64,000 nt of DNA. It comes from Macrotrachela quadricornifera (lineage: Eukaryota; Rotifera; Eurotatoria; Philodinida; Philodinidae). Position numbers and translations under genes: made by a program. This document shows positions 11,101-21,959 of the stretch, piece after piece. The DNA is taken from positions 212,009 through 276,008 of the forward strand of contig JAJEKB010000790.1 in NCBI GenBank assembly GCA_022393335.1, read 5' to 3'. A model generated the notes under the pieces. That model saw only the letters and a list, made by a program, of their open reading frames with translations. It was not told the origin of the DNA and ran no database searches. Position 1 is the stretch's first letter; each line of letters opens with the position of its first letter.

Positions 11101-14100
11101 GAACAAAACATGTTCAATCAAATAATTATGTAGAATACTAACATGTTTGACATATAGAGCCTTCCCATGCTGTACTACCTATGTTAACAACGTATTTAGA
11201 AACAAAACTGAATGGTTCATTTTATAACTGAAGCTACTTACATGTACATACATTAGTTGCTGTACAATTGCCACCATTAAGGCATGCAGGATTGCAGACA
11301 GCTATTAATTAAAGCAGATATTATTGATTATAATGAATAATTTTCTTCTCTTTAGAAAAGTCGATTTTTCAAAAATAAATCAATATTGAGTTTTTAGCAT
11401 AGAAAGATACGCTGAAGTTTTCTCTTTCAGAATATACATGACTTTTTGAAAAATACTGAGGTTTCAATAGACTTAGTGTAAAAAATTACTATCTTGCTAG
11501 CCTATTTTTTGAAAAACTGCTTGTTGTTACTTGCAATAGCATTGCATGTAACTTTTGATGTATTAAATATGATAGGTGGCGTTAATTTATTCGTCTGTTA
11601 CACGTTCTAAAAAAATATCTATTGAAGTGTAGTGGAAACATACCATGTTAATATGGTGTTTCTGAGATTTGAATGCAAAAATCCACTTCTAAAACTTCTT
11701 TACCATTTTATTCAGAAAATAGTTTCCAATCAGAAAAATCGAAATAATTCTTGTTCGGCTCAAGCTATATCGAATGTTTTCTTTTGTTTTAAAGAATTTG
11801 ACAAGAGCAAATATTTGTCTAACCAATTTCTTTAAAATCGACTTTTGGATTGAGAAAAATAGAATTTACTACTGTTAAACCTCCATTTTTTATGCTGATT
11901 TTGAGATCCTTCTAGTAAAATGACGATAAAACTCAATAAGATTGAATTTAAAAATTTTGTTCAGATAAAAGTTGTGTACTGACATTAGCTTTAATTTGAA
12001 ACTAGCCCGATCTCGATACCTTGTGCTATAACCAAGTTATATCGATGCTCTTGAAGTCCAAAAATGACACATGAATCAGCTAAAACTTCAGTCTAGTACG
12101 GTCAATCAGATTGAAATTTTTATCAGAGTTGTATCTCTCCAGAATCACTAATCCTTGAAATTTTTAGTTTAAAAGGTCCATTCTAAATGGAAGATCGTTT
12201 CTGAGGAGGAGGTCCTCAATTACAGAAAAAGTCTAGAATTTTGTAATTGAACAAGTAATGTTTTTATGAAACATGATCTAAAAAAAGTGTTGAACTGTAT
12301 AGAGATAGAAATTTGGACTTACTCTTTCCACTCTTCCACATACGTGACAGATATTCTAGCAAGAATCCATTGGGACTATGGCATGCGTAACGTATTCCAC
12401 AGTGGGTTCTTTAAAAAGCAATAGAAAAACGGTAATATTTAACTAATTATTAATTTATCTATTCAAAAAATTCTGTATTTTTGTGATTAATTATTCAATA
12501 AATGCATGAACTTCGAATGGAGTCCAATGAACTTTGGTCCCGACAGGGCCTCACATTAAGTATAGTTCTCTATTTTGGAGAGAGGAGACGATTACTTATA
12601 AGTATGCAATCAAATTTTATCAATCCATGATCAGTACTAATGACTATATAATTTTAGACATTTTTAGTCCTATATGGATGGCGCTAACCGTTCTTCTCTC
12701 AGTAGAATCTAGAAAACTGATGAATTTTTAAGAATATATTGGTAAAACCTAGTCCAAATTTGAAGACAATCAGTCTAAACTTCGTAAACCCCCCCCCCCC
12801 CGCAATAAAAGGCCCGGGGCCCTCTATTATGGTTTCGCACATCGCACTTTTTTTGTGGAAAAATCCCCCTAGCCCTGTAGGGCATTTTTTCTAGATTTTT
12901 GCTCCAGAGGGGCCTTCTATTTAAAGAGGGCCTATTAATACGAGAGGGCCTTCTGTTGCGGGGAGGGGGGGGGAGGGGGTTTAGTTTCATCATTTAGATC
13001 GCAGGTTTATTTTTCTTCTCTTAGAACTAAACTTTACATTGTCTAATAAGAACTTCTAAACATTTTTTTTTGCTTTCTGAGGATATTTCATTATTTGGAA
13101 ACTTTTCAAAATACTGAGCCACTATTTATAGTAATAAGTTAAAGTGTGGTTATACGAAACTTGTATAATTTGAATGTTTTTTTAGGATGTAAACAGATTG
13201 CGGAGAACACTTAATAATACGTTTTTACATTTGGAAACTTTTGGCTCAAACTAGATCTAGACTTAGCTAGAAATGGTCTTAGGTTGGATTGGGACACTTC
13301 TAACACTGATATATATATATATCTTTCTCTAGTCAATATGAAACAGACGTGCGGTGGTTGTTGTTGATGTAGTTGATGTTGTTGTAGTAGAAGTTGTTGT
13401 CGTTGTCACGCTCGTTGTACTTGTAGTTGTGCTGGTCGAAGACGACGTCGTTGTTGTAGTTGTGCTAGTGGAAGACGACGTCGTTGTTGTGGTTGCAGCT
13501 ATAGTATATATTTCAAAAAGTACAAAGTCAATAAAATTCAACAACTTCAAACAAAAGATGATTCTTTAGTATGCTTAATAATTGACTCATTATAAAGTCT
13601 GTTACAATGCGTTAGAGTACCTCAGATGAACTGAGAATGGTATCCTTCACTTACTTGTGGTACTTGTTGCTGTTGTGACAATCAGTGTCGTAGTATTTAC
13701 CACTAAATAAAAAATATGATAGTGTGTATGTATATTTTTTTGTGCTGAGAAGCTCACCGCTTGTTGAAGATGTAGTCGAACTAGACCCTGTAAAGGAAAA
13801 AAAATAAAAGAAAATTAATTTTGAAGTGTTGCAATTCAAAAGATCGAATTTTTAGTCACCTGAGCTTTTCCAAAGAACAATAGTAACAGTTAATACTATT
13901 CCTGCTACAAGTGCACCAATAACCAGTGCAGTAGTAAATACTTTTGCTTGAGAACCAGTTGATAGTTTAGCCGTCGATTCAGCTTCAGTTACACGGCTTA
14001 AAAAAAAGATAAAATTGCAAGTATCAAGATGTATTTTAGCTGCAAAGCGAATATCTCGAACAAAAGAAAGTGAATAAAAAAAATCGTTCTTCTGAGTGTG

Positions 14101-14399
14101 TTACTAATCTTGATTGAAACAGTGCTAGATATCATATCATAATCAAAACAAAGATCTTAAAATATTTGATAATTGACTGATTACTTCGTTGATGTCAAAG
14201 CTATTTCTTCTAGTTGATTTGTTGCTGATTTCGCTGTCGTTGTATGATCCCAACAAGAGTTCAATATAGGAGTACTACGACTTGAGTTCTGGGCAATGCT
14301 GTTTTGTGTAGATGCTGAAAGAACATCATAGTTAAAGTTTAGAACATTAGTATTATTACTCTGCTGTTGTGAGCTATAGATACGTTGTAACAGGCTCAT
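8158..14399 (-). CDS. Type II membrane protein with Thr/Ser stalk, EGF module and two LamG-like domains
   Basis: Eleven exons, 5' to 3' on minus: 14399-14185, 13996-13860, 13787-13758, 13702-13655, 13498-13349, 11301-11242, 11178-11143, 11090-10723, 10624-10595, 10535-10435, 8926-8158; they total 1944 nt (647 aa) in frame. Order: cytoplasmic Ser/Gln/Asn-rich tail; one membrane span (VFTTALVIGALVAGIVLTVT); a Thr/Ser stalk likely O-glycosylated; an EGF module with six cysteines (CNPACLNGGNC, then CTCSTAWEGSIC); and two concanavalin-like/LamG jellyrolls. The first jellyroll has LWLDRS and STNQWYHV, the second starts DATLVVYLPFDG and ends FLDEFYAYARELNASE. The start is the ATG before SLLQRIY; an upstream in-frame codon is GTG. 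Likely a cell-surface or adhesion/lectin-type protein. Introns of 1.5 and 2.0 kb, unusually long here, hold inverted-repeat elements. The stalk-to-EGF join (13349 to 11301) is the least certain. Confidence 0.78.
9630..9863. mobile_element. Short inverted-repeat element in LamG gene intron
   Basis: About 32-bp imperfect terminal inverted repeats face each other: CCGTTCAAAAAAAGTATCTA at the left (from about 9633) and the complement of CGTTCAAAAAGTATCCAAAC at the right (to about 9860). The ends resemble Tc1/mariner MITE termini. No clean target duplication was found, and the interior is non-coding. Confidence 0.5.
9975..10061. repeat. Intronic inverted repeat (hairpin)
   Basis: AAAATCTAGCATGTCAA near 9977 and TTGACATGCTAAATTTT near 10045 are reverse complements with one mismatch, separated by about 50 bases. 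Possibly the remnant of a small fold-back element. Confidence 0.45.
12785..12983. mobile_element. GC-rich inverted-repeat element in LamG gene intron
   Basis: The left end has TAAACC, a poly-C run, GCAA and AAAGGCCC. The right end is its approximate reverse complement: GGGCCTTCTGTTGCGGGG, a G-run, then GGTTTA. The element is about 200 bp and its G/C content contrasts with the AT-rich intron. No target duplication is apparent. The homopolymers may also reflect sequencing uncertainty. Confidence 0.5.
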
Positions 14400-15775
14400 T
14401 CTTTTTTTGATTTCTTTTCGAAACTGATTGTACTTTTTACAGTAAAGCACAATTGAATACTTATTATTTCAGCCTATCATGGATGAAAATATAAAGGAAG
14501 ACTCTCGAATGCACATATTTTATATTGAAAATTAAAAATTTAATTATATTTTATAGTGAATGTGAGTGCATCTTTGAAATTAAAAGGTTTTTGTTTTCTT
14601 TGTTTGATGAGGCATGTGAACGTAAACCTATGTGGCAGTCAAATATTTTTCCATTTTTACGGTAATAAACCTACAACATACGATGATCCTTCCCTTGAAT
14701 TTTCCAACGCAAATATTTATCTAACATCTTATCAATCCTACGATTTATACAGTCGTACGTATGTAAAAAAGACATAAGTAACGTTTACAAAAGCGTGTAT
14801 GGTGTCTTTTTTCTGTAAAGTTTGGAGATTTCAAGTAGCAAGACAGTATGCAGAACTATTGAAGCAGTTTGGCCATAAGAAAAACTAATGAAAACACATC
14901 CTATAGCAGTCTCAAATGTATATATCTCAAGTTAAAGATAATAATAATAAAATCTAAAAACATGTATGAAACTCATTTCATCTAACTCTTGATCCTACAA
15001 TGATAATCATATTGATTAGTGATGATATGAATGGAAAGTTTCAGTTCGAATGATGGCTAAAGACAAAACAATAATATCAATCGATGATCTGTTTTATTAA
15101 CTTGTACTTTACATTGAGATTGATATCTGCTCAGTCCCTCGATCTAAATGTAGATATTTACACTTAGTTGATATTTTAACTGTATTTCTTGTTATGAATG
15201 AAGGATGTGTGAGGATAAATAATCTATTTTTTGTTGTTTTTACCTTAACGACAGCCATTCAGTCAACTCACTTTCTCAAGATATATTATAATTCTTACTA
15301 ACTTTCCTTGTTTACTGAATCATTTACTTCGACACTTTACTGGATCATTTTAGTACAGAATGATGGATTATCTTGTTTTTTTAAATAAATAACATAGTTT
15401 GTCTTTTATTCATATTTTAGTTGAAACCAATTACTATAACGTCTTCATACCTTCAAGACAAATAGAAGGATGTGTAGGAAAGAAGCATGTGATCACGTTG
15501 AAGAGTAATAAATGTGCGAAGAAAATTCCACTGATGAAGGAATATCTCGAGATGTTCATACAGTTTAGGCTCTATCTTTTGCCATAAATAGATTTCGATG
15601 ATGTGTAGAAATGTTTAAAATGATTTTTTCTCTATAATTTTTCTTTCTACGATATTGAATGTTCAAAAAATCGTATGAGAATAAAACGAGAATGAAATAG
15701 AGTCTTTTGAAATACTTTGGATCGAAAATTTAAACTTTCTTTTTATTTTTATTCAGTAGTGTGAAACTTGAAAGT
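14400..15775. other. Intergenic region upstream of LamG gene
   Basis: Should contain the promoter of the minus-strand LamG gene. No recognisable gene or repeat. Confidence 0.35.
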
Positions 15776-16048
15776 TGAATTCAAGTATCCAGGTATTCAA
15801 CCTCTTCCCAGTGTTCCTCCCTCACCCTCAGCTAGCCCTGTGTGGTTTTGACACCACCCTCCCCAAGGATTCCGCCCTCAACCCCGTCTGACCCTGCTGA
15901 CTTCTTCCCACCGTGCCCAGAGTTCCCCTTACCCTCAGCTGGTTCTGTGGGGTTATGGCCTCCCTTCTAGGGTTCCACCTTTACCCTCAGCTGGCCCCAT
16001 GAGATTCTGCACTTTTACCCTCTCCTCTCCTTTTGGATACTTCAATTC
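15776..16048. repeat. GC-rich minisatellite with inverted flanks
   Basis: Four degenerate tandem copies of a 51-56 bp pyrimidine-rich unit, marked by CACCCTCAGCTAGCCCTGTG at about 15823 and related blocks at about 15879, 15930 and 15982. The array is flanked by GAATTCAAGTATCCA (about 15777) and an inverted near-copy TGGATACTTCAATTC (about 16033). Composition differs sharply from the AT-rich surroundings. The inverted flanks suggest that the array sits inside a small mobile element. Confidence 0.6.
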
Positions 16049-17499
16049 TAGTTTCAAGTATTACATATATGTTAGTTTCAATGATGAAAAGAATACAAAG
16101 AAACAATGAATACAAGTAGTTTTATTTCCTTCAGAATAGTATAGTAAACAAGGTCTATGAAAAATTCTATAATACAAAGAATTTAGAAGTTTATGTGACA
16201 ATTATTTGGCTTTTTCTATTTAAAGATTACGACATCTCTCTATACTGTAGTAAAAAAGAAATGATAAGTCGTTTTCAAATTCAAAAACAACGTAATTTTT
16301 TTAATAAAAATGAAAATATATATGCACACAGGATTGTGCAAAAGCTACACCATCGAAAAAAAATTAATATATTTATTACGGCTAAAAGAAGTCAAGTGAA
16401 CTTTTGTCCATTATAGAGGCATATTTAAGGTTTCTATTCATAAATATATGACTAGAGAAACCCTTTGTTAAGTATATTGGATTTCTTTTATCTTTAAAAA
16501 AATAAAATCTTTTTATTGAGCTTAATAGTGGTATTTAACGAAGAATCTCTTACGGCATATCTTTATGAATATGAACTTGAAACATTGTACTATCATTGAT
16601 AAAAGAACAGTTTATTTGCTCATGTCGTAATGGAATTATTCAACTTTTCTTCGGTAAAGTAACTCTCGTATCACTCTGTATATAGACGCAATAAAGAGCG
16701 AAACTATTCTTGAATTTTTTGGCAAGAAAATTAATCGTGAGATAAGAAAAATAATGATATTACTGTACAGTAACAGAAAGAAAAGATAAGCATGAGATAA
16801 GAGAGATGGCAAATAGAACCATCTAAGATATATACGACCTTTTGGATCTGACAGTTTCATGTAAAGAAAATATTTTTCTTCCATTAATAATTAGGCAGTA
16901 GATATTCAAGAACTGCCGTGTTTGAAAGTTAAAACTTAATAAAAATAATATTTTTGCGAAATATAAGAACTTTATTTATTCTTTTTAAATATTAAAATAT
17001 TGAAAATTTTTTTCTGTTTGGTGCTGAGTTTATTATTGTAAGTGAGATTTATTATAGAGACCAGATGTTTTCATCTATATCAGATACTTCATAAATGTTG
17101 AAATATTTTTCCAAATTTCAGATCTCAAATTAGATGACGACAGTTTAAGATTTCTTCTTTTCAAGATGACTAGCTCTTATCGATATTTACAAAGAAAATA
17201 TTTAAAAATTTGAACTTTTTTTTTCTTCAAAATATATGTCGCAACTATCTATAACGATTGAATAAATATTTTTTTTGTCTAATTCTTCTTTGAAATCATT
17301 CTCAAAGAAATGCGAATACTCTTATTTATGATTAAGTAGCACAGAGATATTATCCTTATTATATACATTCTAGATTTATTGATAAATAATTAATATAAAT
17401 AGCACCAAATAATGAAGAAATTTAGAAGAATTATATATAGATGTGATGTCAAATTGAAGGAATGTGAAAGTAATATTCCTTTATTAGTTGAATATAATA
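16049..17499. other. Intergenic region without recognisable genes
   Basis: AT-rich; frames here are short and lack domain similarity. It is the 3' flank of the ART-TPR gene. Confidence 0.4.
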
Positions 17500-19384
17500 C
17501 TAATGTTTCACTATATTTGTTAATCTGTGAACACTTGTTTCTAATCCAGTGATCTGATAATGTGTTGGTGGTAAAATCTTACGACTGATGTCTAGTGCTT
17601 GCTGATAATAATCTAATGCGTTTGTATACTTTCCTTGGCATTCATGCAACCAACCAATATTACTGTATATTGAAGCAATTTGTGGGTGATTAGGTGGAAG
17701 TTTTGCTTGACGAATTGTAAGGACTTTATTATAATAATTTAATGCTAAATCATATTTTTTGATAGTAGTATATGTAGTACCTATACTATCATAAGTTGCT
17801 GCAAGATCAAGAGAATCAGCAGGAAGTATATTTTCTTGAATTGTCATTGCTTTAGTTAATTCACTCAAAGCATTCTCATAATTCCCTTTTTGTCGATAGA
17901 TTTCACCAAGAAAACCATAACACTCTCCAACACTAGCGTGATTATCTCCTAAGATACGTTTTCGTATTTGTAAAGATTCTTTAAAATGTTCAAGACTTTC
18001 GTCACAATCATTACATCGAAGACATGCCCAACCAAGACCTAATTGAGCATCACCAACAGCAAGTTGTGTCTCTTCTAACATTCGTCTATAACAATTTCGT
18101 GCTTTTTCATTTTCACCCATTCGAAGTAAAAGTTTACCAAGATTATCTAAATTAGTATCATCACCAATTTTTCCTTTCATATGAGTAAATATTTCTTTCA
18201 AATGATAATCATCTTCACTTGCTAAGGATACACGAGCTATCCATATTCCATCTTGTTCAATTACTTTTTCAATACGAAATAGTGCACCAAGCATAATTAA
18301 TACTTCATCTTCATGTTTAAAATAACTTTTGTGATTGATACTAGCAAAAGCTTTTGTTCGTAATCGAGGATCAATTTCAATTTCAAAAAGAATTAATTGC
18401 ATAGTATCTCTCTTTCGAGAATTTCGAATATATTCAAGTGCAGTTGAACGATTACGACTTGTTGATAGAAAAGAATTCATAGATAAAAATTCGCCAATAT
18501 TATTTTTCATCAATTCAAGTTCATTGCTACATATTAATTGTCCACGATAAACTTGAAATAAATTTCGATTTCCATTTGTACGAATATGATTTTCATATTC
18601 ATGTTTAATTTCTTTTGCAATATCAGTAATAAAAAATCGAAAAGTAAATAACATATCAAAATCTTGAACACGTAATGCTTTATTCATCATTCGATAAAAA
18701 CATGAATCACGTGTATACCACCAGATTGCCTTTTCTGACTTATAATCATTTTCAAATTCATTAATAATTTTCATTTGTTTCTCATTCTTATTATAGTTAT
18801 TTTTACAAACATCAATAAGTTCTTTACGATCACTCGATTTATGATGCATACGAAGAAGAACTTCAATGTACAATTGAAACCACATAAATATTGCATTACG
18901 AACTTGAAGACTTTGAGAATTTGAACTGATTACAGATATTGAAGCACCATCTTCCACTTTTGTTTGTGCAATTTGATCTTTAGAAATTTGAGCAATAAGT
19001 TCAGTAGGTTGTACAAAAATGCCATTAATCTATTCAATAAAAGATTAAAATTTTTAAAATTTTAGTAAAATATTTTACTTTGTGATATTTATTAGCCCAT
19101 TGTTCAGTTGCTTTTTTATTTTGACAAAAAATATAACATGCAGAGAATTGTGAAAGATCATAAAGTCGAGGTACTATTTCTCGACCTAATGCACCTGACA
19201 CAATAAGAATAATTTTTTCTTCAGTAATCTGTCGAATATATTGTTCACATTCTTCGATATTATCGAATGTTCGAAGATGATTTATTATTTGTCGAAGTTC
19301 TTTTTGAGTATTGATATTGTCTTCTGTCGAATTGACACTGCGGTCAAGCCATAAACATGCAAATGATTCAACGTTTGAAACCAT
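17500..19384 (-). CDS. NAD-dependent arginine mono-ADP-ribosyltransferase with TPR repeats
   Basis: Two exons (19384-19079 and 19029-17500), 611 aa. The N-terminal ~110 residues (WLDRSVN, LIVSGALGREIVPRLYDLSQ) form a conserved leader module often seen with this architecture in rotifers. The ART domain follows at about 220-380. Its R-S-ExE residues are visible: Arg in VYRGQ (about 264), STS in SFLSTS (about 291-293) and EDE in HEDEVL (about 342-344). This is the arginine-specific class that transfers ADP-ribose from NAD+. Residues ~395-600 contain about five TPR units of kinesin-light-chain type (for example GWACLRCNDCDESLEHFKES, YDSIGTTYTTIKKYDLALNY), probably for protein binding. No signal peptide, so probably cytosolic. 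The catalytic residues look intact. Substrate and role are unknown. Confidence 0.85.
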
Positions 19385-21959
19385 TGACTAATGGATATTT
19401 ATATTAAATTACCAAAGTTCGATAATTGAGTTATTTTCTCCTTTTTTGTTGATAGTTATATATGTGAGTAACAGACACTTGTTGACAAGACAATTTTCGA
19501 GTTTATTTCTATTCTTTCATTTACAATGCATCAAAATATTTCATATGCCCGTATCGTGTAGAGAATGTTTTTCTTTTTCTGTTCTTTTTTGACTATGAAA
19601 AAATTCATTGGTTTTTTTTTATTTGCTATCAGTATTGACACAATGAAGTATATAAACACTAAGAAAAATATACCATGCAATATTTTCACGGAAAAGTAAA
19701 ATAAATAAAATGATTTAAAGCAACTGTAATCATTCACCGACGAGATATTCAGTTTTTTTGTATAAAGCTGTAATAATGATTCACTCTTTCGTCATGAAAT
19801 GACTTTTGGAAAAAAAACCTATGAAGAATGGGCATTGGAAAGTTTATATACTGACCATTGGAAAAATTTTAGACAGATGTTGAAATATTTAGTAGATGGA
19901 TCACTTCTTTACGAACAATCTCTCTTCAATCTACATAGAAATATGTGGTTTGATAAAAAAGACTGTAGCTAAACACATTCACAGATCGAAACGTATATTA
20001 TCACGCTAGAGAAAGCAGTAAATTGGTCATCAAACAATGTACAGGATTCGACCTTTATGATCCCGCCGAACGAGTTTTATCCATTCGCATTCTTTTCCAA
20101 ACCTTCATGTAAGAATTGGAACAATCGATTCCTCCATCTCTCATTCAGTTGTATCTGCCTCAGACCTTTGTATCCCCGTGTGTCTTCGTGGTTGCTTTTT
20201 TTTCAATACACGATATATTGATAGATCCCTCGGGCATTAGCTACTCCATAACTTCATATAATACAAAAAACAAAAGTTATTTTTTAAAAGGTAAAATCTC
20301 TATTTTATTGTATATTATACTTGATCGTAAATTAATATATCGTTACAGTTAATTTTAAAAAACATCAATAAATACGCGTATGTAGAAGTTTTTCAGAATC
20401 CAGTATAATTCAAAACAAAGGACAACATATGAACCAACACTACATTGAATATATTCATACCTTATATCAATTTTTCCTCTTGTCTACCTGCAAATTTAGC
20501 ATCTCTGTTTCTTTGTTCTCTTTGATATATCTTTGTCTCGGCATACTTCCAGCCTAAGCAGTTTGCTTCAAGATTAGTCTCGAGTACCCGTCATTATCAG
20601 ATTATTAATAGAAGAGAATAGAAATAAGCTAAAAGACAAAAGGTTTTTTTTAATTGATTATGGCAGATCGATACACAGTGCAATAAATGATTCAACAACT
20701 GAAGGACTGCACATTGTTGGAAAAGGTCAATAATATTTAGAAATACTTGAACGTGAAAATTGAATCAAAGTTTAAATTCATCGCATATCTAGCTTCAACT
20801 GAAGAACCTTTGATCAGTAAAGGAACGTGTTTTATTATAATTCTCAATGGATTTTTCGAAGATGATCTTTTGTTTTTCTCATTCTTTTTAATTTTTCATA
20901 GATTTGAAAATGAATCACATCAATTCTGATCGAAAGTTCAAAAGATGCATCGTTATGCCGATAATAAACTTGTATAGAATATATCGTGAATTAAGAATCT
21001 ATAATTCATATCAAAGGCTACCCTCATCTCCTTTCCCTGGTTCTATTCTGCAATGTGTAATGGCCAAATTGAATTTCTTTACACTACAATAATCAGCATT
21101 GTGATTAAGAGAAAAACTAAAATCAAAATCCCAAGGACAACACTTAAAACTATGCAAAAGTCTCAGTATTGACTCATGCTTAGTTATGTGAGACTATAGC
21201 CTTAAACAACTAAAAGTTCTAGGCACCATTCAAAGAAATTTTCTAAAATTATGTCTTACATATATGTACTCAAAAAATAAAAATTTTGTCAAGAATTAGT
21301 GGCAATTTTTATAAATATCATTCACTACAATATCTCTTCTCACGATTGGTATACATTTATTTTTATATATTTCAATATTTTGCAACACGAAATTTCAGTT
21401 GTTACGAAAATATTCATAAAATTGAGTTAGATCGATAAGTGATACGTTCAAATATTTTGACATATCTGTTTGAATGAACATCTCAAAAGTTATCGTAAGA
21501 AAAAAAAATTATTTTTTTTTCACTTTTACATCAATTAAACCAGTCCTACAGTATTCTAACATGAAATAAATAAATAATAAATTATACCTTCTAAGTTTTA
21601 TTAGAATCAGTAAATTAACTGTCTAAATTGATTGCTGAATAGAGTCCAATTGCTGCTTCTGAGATTCATACATCTATCTCACCAATAAATCATTAATAAT
21701 CAATACGGATAACTATATATTTGTAAAATTAAAAACATGATTTTTTTTTAATTCATAAATTGAATATAAATCTACTGTTTATTATAGAAAAAAAAAGATA
21801 CTCATTTCTCTTATATAAATAATTATGGAATATATCAAATATGAAAAAAAGATTAATAAGTAATAGTAAATAACAGATTCAATGCGAGTATAAAGAACAT
21901 TTTCTCAAAATTACATTTATATGTTTGTGTAAAAATATATCATATTTATATAAATTTTC
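19385..21959. other. Intergenic region between ART-TPR and GCLC
   Basis: Mostly AT-rich and non-coding. One short coding-like frame is listed separately at 19799-19972. Confidence 0.35.
19799..19972 (+). pseudogene. Short coding-like fragment, unknown
   Basis: A 57-codon ATG-to-TAA frame with protein-like composition (starts MTFGKKTYEEWALESLY). A possible further piece lies at about 20040-20110 after an AG (DLYDPAERVLSIRILFQT in another frame). I cannot link the two into a gene or name a family. It may be a decayed gene relic or chance. Confidence 0.2.

Noticed and set aside
12323..12408. Possible extra minus-strand exon of the LamG gene (Cys-containing, good GTAAGT donor)
   Set aside because: Its incoming phase does not match the stalk exon end (would hit a stop), whereas skipping it joins stalk and EGF in frame. 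Kept out unless transcripts show another exon.
13354..13569. Plus-strand Val-rich frame
   Set aside because: It is the antisense of the Thr/Ser stalk exon, which fits the spliced minus-strand gene.
14556..14777. Plus-strand 73-codon frame
   Set aside because: Starts at GTG, no recognisable domain, isolated in an intergenic region.
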